In this document: positions 61,767 to 64,000 of the stretch, piece by piece | Layout of the letters: each line of letters opens with the position of its first letter | Position numbering within the stretch: position 1 is the stretch's first letter | Assembly: GCA_016706685.1 (NCBI GenBank) | Contig: JADJJE010000057.1 | Coordinates: 113,667 to 177,666 of the forward strand | Reading direction: 5' to 3' | Source: Sandaracinaceae bacterium | GTDB taxonomy: Bacteria; Myxococcota_A; Polyangia; Polyangiales; Houyiibacteriaceae | DNA: 64,000 bases | The notes under the pieces: model-generated | The model's database searches: none | What the model was told of the DNA's origin: nothing | The model's input: only the letters and a program-made list of their open reading frames with translations | Made by a program: the position numbers and the translations under genes

Positions 61767-62327
61767 ATGGCGCGCCCGCTCTCACGTCTCTTCCACGCCG
61801 TGGTCGTCGTCGGCGCATCGCTCTCGGCGTGCGATCCCGCCGAGCCGGCTCCGAGCCCCCCGCCCGGGCCCGCAGCCGCCACCCCCACGCCCGCGCTCAC
61901 CCCGCCCCCGCAGGCCGGCCCACCCGAAGCCGCCGCGCCACCCGCCGCGGAAGCCGACGCCGCCATCGCAGCCACCACGGCCCCCCCGCCGCTCGTAGGC
62001 CCACCCGCTGCGACCCCGCGACCAAGCACCTCCATGCGCCCGCAGGCCCCCGCCGATCCCCGCGGCGAGCGCTGCCCCCCAGGCTCGGAGGCCCCTTCCC
62101 CCCTGCTTCCCACATCCTGTAGCCCACCCGCTACGCCCCCACCGCCCCCGCACGCTATCCTTCCACCACCATGTCCCGCTCAGTCTCGCGCCTGTTCCAC
62201 ACGGTGGTCGTCGTCGGCGCCTCCCTCTCGGGCTGCAGCCCGAGCCCAGAGCCAACGACCCCGGAACCGGCCCCAGTCTCGGACTCCGACTCGGCCTCCG
62301 GTGTGTGTCAAACGAGTTGTCGCCTGA
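61767..62327 (+). CDS. Pro-rich lipoprotein, possibly truncated at its end
   Basis: The frame starts MARPLSRLFHAVVVVGASLS and has a lipobox, LSAC. The mature part is Pro/Ala-rich, with a stretch PLVGPPAATPRPSTSM. From 62171 it runs out of frame through the next lipoprotein gene and ends inside the insertion sequence at 62327. The true stop is therefore uncertain; a frameshift before about 62120 or termination nearby is likely. It is paralogous with the next gene, whose first 20 residues are almost the same. Confidence 0.5.
   Translation: MARPLSRLFHAVVVVGASLSACDPAEPAPSPPPGPAAATPTPALTPPPQAGPPEAAAPPAAEADAAIAATTAPPPLVGPPAATPRPSTSMRPQAPADPRGERCPPGSEAPSPLLPTSCSPPATPPPPPHAILPPPCPAQSRACSTRWSSSAPPSRAAARAQSQRPRNRPQSRTPTRPPVCVKRVVA
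62171..62303 (+). pseudogene. Pro/Ser-rich lipoprotein gene interrupted by insertion sequence
   Basis: The frame begins MSRSVSRLFHTVVVVGASLS with lipobox LSGC, then SPSPEPTTPEPAPVSDSDSA. It is cut at 62304 by the insertion sequence, leaving 44 codons. The other end of the gene should lie to the right of 63979, beyond the visible sequence. The close similarity to the signal peptide of the preceding gene indicates a tandem duplication. Whether a fused product is made across the IS end is unlikely, since the frame leads into a terminator-like stop. Confidence 0.65.
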
Positions 62328-62331
62328 ATCT

Positions 62332-63372
62332 TCAAGCGGCCTTGCCCACCGTGGTGGAGACGGTGATCGCGGGCCGGTCCGGGTTGAGGTGGACCACCGA
62401 GGGGCGGTCCCACGGACGGACGTTGCGTGTCCAGCGCTCGGGGTGCTTTGCGTGGGCCTGTTCGTAGACGAGGCGGCGGTGGGCGAGGATCGGGAGGTCG
62501 GCGCCCACGTGGCGGGCCTGCGGAGTGACGAAGCCGATGGCGGAGTGCAGGTGGTCGTGGTTGTACCAGCGCACGAACGCCTCGATGGCAGCGACGGCTT
62601 CCTGCATGGTCTGGAAGCGACTGGTGGGGTGGTCGGGGCGGTACTTCAGAGTGCGGAAGAGCGCCTCGATGAAGGGGTTGTCATCGCTCACGCGCGGCCG
62701 GCTGAACGAAGAAACGATGCCGAGGGAGGTCATCATCGCGAGCATCGTGGCGCCCTTCATCGGCGAGCCGTTGTCGGAGTGCAGGACGATGCCCTTGGTC
62801 TTCACGCGAAGCTGGTCGCAGGTGGCTTGGAGGAGCTGCGCCGCGAAGTCGTCGGACTCCTTGTCGCTGACGCCCCAGCCCACGATCTTGCGGCTCCACA
62901 CGTCGAGGAAGACGTAGAGGTAGAAGAACTTCCCACGGACCGCAGCGGGAAGGTACGTGATGTCCCAGCAGAGCAGCTGGTTCGGTCCGGTGGCCGCGCG
63001 GGCCTTCGGGCGCTTGTTCGTGCGCGCCTTCACGGGCCCGCGATGCGTCTTCAGCCCCTGCTCCTCGAGCACCCGGTACATGGTGGACTCCGAGCACAGG
63101 TAGTCGCCCTGGTCGGCGAGGCGCGGCACGATCTGCCGCGGCGAGAGGTCGCGCATGGCCTCGCTGGTGGCGACCTGCACCACCTTCGCGCGCTCCGCCT
63201 CGCTCAGCTTGTTGGCCGGCGGCGTCTTCGACCCGTGACGGCGGTCGTCGCCACCCTGAGGGCCCTGCTCGCGCCAGCGTTGGAGCGTCCGCGCGGGCAG
63301 CTCGATGACCTCACAGGCCTTCTGCAGGCGCGCTCCGGAGCGGACGGCTTCGTCGACGAGGGAGAGGATCAT
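62332..63372 (-). CDS. IS3-family transposase OrfB (DDE catalytic)
   Basis: The 346-residue protein has the retroviral-integrase-like catalytic core with the first Asp in LLCWDITYLPAAVRGK. The second Asp is in VLHSDNGSPMKGATM and the Glu in NPFIEALFRTLKYRP, the DDE arrangement of IS3-type enzymes. The N-terminal region has a helix-turn-helix-like ARTLQRWREQGPQGGDDRR. Its ATG overlaps the OrfA stop (ATGA) and the frame is -1 relative to OrfA. It also forms the C-terminal part of a predicted OrfAB fusion. Confidence 0.92.
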   Translation of the reverse strand: MILSLVDEAVRSGARLQKACEVIELPARTLQRWREQGPQGGDDRRHGSKTPPANKLSEAERAKVVQVATSEAMRDLSPRQIVPRLADQGDYLCSESTMYRVLEEQGLKTHRGPVKARTNKRPKARAATGPNQLLCWDITYLPAAVRGKFFYLYVFLDVWSRKIVGWGVSDKESDDFAAQLLQATCDQLRVKTKGIVLHSDNGSPMKGATMLAMMTSLGIVSSFSRPRVSDDNPFIEALFRTLKYRPDHPTSRFQTMQEAVAAIEAFVRWYNHDHLHSAIGFVTPQARHVGADLPILAHRRLVYEQAHAKHPERWTRNVRPWDRPSVVHLNPDRPAITVSTTVGKAA

Positions 63373-63887
63373 TTGCCGCGCCTCCCCGATGTGTCGTCGT
63401 CCTCGTCCCCCCAGAGCGCGTGGACTTTTTTTGCCAGCACCAGCAGCGCCGCCGTCTCCGCCAGCGCCTTGTCCTTGCGGTTGAGCTCACGCTCGAGCTC
63501 GCGGATGCGCTGCTGCTCCTTCGTACGTGGGCGGCTGCCTCCGAGGGCGGCCAGCGCCTGCTCCCGCCACTCGGTCACGGTGGCTTCGTGCAGCCCCTCC
63601 CGGCGCAGGTACACGCCGAGCTCCGAGCCCGTCAGCCCCGCAGTCTCTCGCACCACCCGGAGCCGTTCGTCCGGAGACCAGTCTTCCGGGCGGCGGGCCT
63701 CCCGAGGGGGCGGCTTCTTGTCTGTGTCGTTTGCCACGAGCGCCACGCTAGCCGCTTGTCGCAGCCACCGCGAGAGGGTGACCTGGGAGACCCCGCTGGT
63801 CTCCGCCAGCGCCCTCGCGGACGGCCCACCCGGCAGCATCAGCTTCTGGATCATGCTCTGTTTGAACTCATTCGAATATCGACCCAT
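63369..63887 (-). CDS. IS3-family transposase OrfA
   Basis: The 172-residue protein has an N-terminal helix-turn-helix for end binding, SARALAETSGVSQVTLSRWL, and a leucine-zipper-like C-terminal region, QQRIRELERELNRKDKALAE. Near its end, codons GCA AAA AAA GTC at about 63424-63435 create a slippery A7. The frame then continues for 18 codons before its stop. The protein regulates and targets transposition together with OrfB. Confidence 0.9.
   Translation of the reverse strand: MGRYSNEFKQSMIQKLMLPGGPSARALAETSGVSQVTLSRWLRQAASVALVANDTDKKPPPREARRPEDWSPDERLRVVRETAGLTGSELGVYLRREGLHEATVTEWREQALAALGGSRPRTKEQQRIRELERELNRKDKALAETAALLVLAKKVHALWGDEDDDTSGRRGK
63426..63432 (-). promoter_or_regulatory. Slippery A7 site for -1 frameshifting
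   Basis: Seven consecutive A residues on the coding strand lie in the OrfA codons GCA AAA AAA. Slipping back one base gives a frame that stays open through the OrfB start, without a stop, and so yields an OrfAB fusion. IS3 elements commonly use A6-A7 heptamers for this purpose. No downstream stimulatory structure was checked by folding. Confidence 0.75.
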
Positions 63888-64000
63888 CGGGTCCCTGCCT
63901 GCCTCGCCCCCGAGGTGGTGTGGTGCGGTTCCTGAGCCGGGCTATGCACCCGCCGGAGGCGACAACTCACGCTGACACAGGGGCCTCCGCCTCGGTCTCG

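Larger units (their letters stand above)
62304..63979. mobile_element. IS3-family insertion sequence
   Basis: The element of 1676 bases is bounded by related ends: TGTGTCAAACGAGTTGTCGCC on the left and the reverse complement of TGTGTCAGCGTGAGTTGTCGCC on the right. Inside are two overlapping transposase frames on the minus strand. The match of seven outer bases and the GAGTTGTCGCC core support the assignment of terminal inverted repeats, despite a one-base offset between them. No target duplication is clear. The left end lies within a lipoprotein gene. Confidence 0.85.

Noticed and set aside
62304..63979. Exact target-site duplication of the insertion sequence
   Set aside because: The three bases on each side (GTG and GGG) do not match, and a longer duplication is not evident, so none is reported.

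Overview
The window is about 70% G+C, coding-dense bacterial chromosome with 60-odd genes on both strands. The gene content suggests a myxobacterium-like member of the Myxococcota (former Deltaproteobacteria). It has a Hanks-type Ser/Thr kinase, a DUF4388/TPR protein, many lipoproteins with propeller, metal-binding, YHYH or collagen-like domains, a ricin-type lectin secreted protein, and steroid/lipid-type oxidoreductases. This placement is inferred from gene content; no rRNA or tRNA gene was recognised.

Layout. 1-4345: the tail of an AraC regulator, a VWA lipoprotein, and two gene remnants (a short-chain dehydrogenase lacking its catalytic centre and a UvrA C-terminal piece) around a GNAT and an NTF2-like gene, then two small lipoproteins. 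4349-10830: acyl-CoA ligase, RlmG rRNA methyltransferase, a small conserved protein, a collagen-like lipoprotein and a large Cys-rich/SBBP-propeller lipoprotein. 10971-13247: an overlapping three-gene unit of a Ser/Thr kinase, a PAS-V4R protein whose PAS domain looks like photoactive yellow protein, and a 56-residue acidic protein, closed by a strong hairpin. 13376-20606: sucA without sucB, a TerC/Alx protein, DUF4388 protein, D12 DNA adenine methylase and a Fur-family regulator. 20622-20775 is a long intergenic hairpin made of hexamer repeats. 20837-29636: dehydrogenases, an EphD-like hydrolase-SDR fusion with a ferritin-like 'metal-dependent hydrolase', twin coiled-coil membrane proteins, a 2OG-Fe(II) oxygenase, a geranylgeranyl-reductase-like flavoprotein and an ornithine-cyclodeaminase-like enzyme.

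29657-39677: two overlapping polytopic GT-C-like genes, a diguanylate cyclase, a luciferase-like oxidoreductase, a hemerythrin and an RstA/RstB-like two-component pair. 39932-43646: a tightly overlapping operon of YHYH lipoprotein, unknown lipoprotein and aryl-sulfate sulfotransferase. 43766-50590: a GST, a 14-blade propeller lipoprotein, DUF1428, thioesterase, hydrolase and sterol desaturase. 50667-52573: an AbiEi/AbiEii toxin-antitoxin operon with an A+T-rich inverted-repeat operator. 52719-56414: a secreted protein with three ricin-like repeats. 56417-62303: ABC1/UbiB kinase, small proteins, a second ferritin-like hydrolase, a PhaC-like hydrolase and twin Pro-rich lipoproteins. 62304-63979: an IS3-type insertion sequence that cuts the second of those lipoprotein genes.

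Many neighbouring genes overlap by 1-8 bases (GTGA or ATGA junctions), so translational coupling appears common. Clear Shine-Dalgarno sequences occur before only some genes, and several starts use GTG or TTG.
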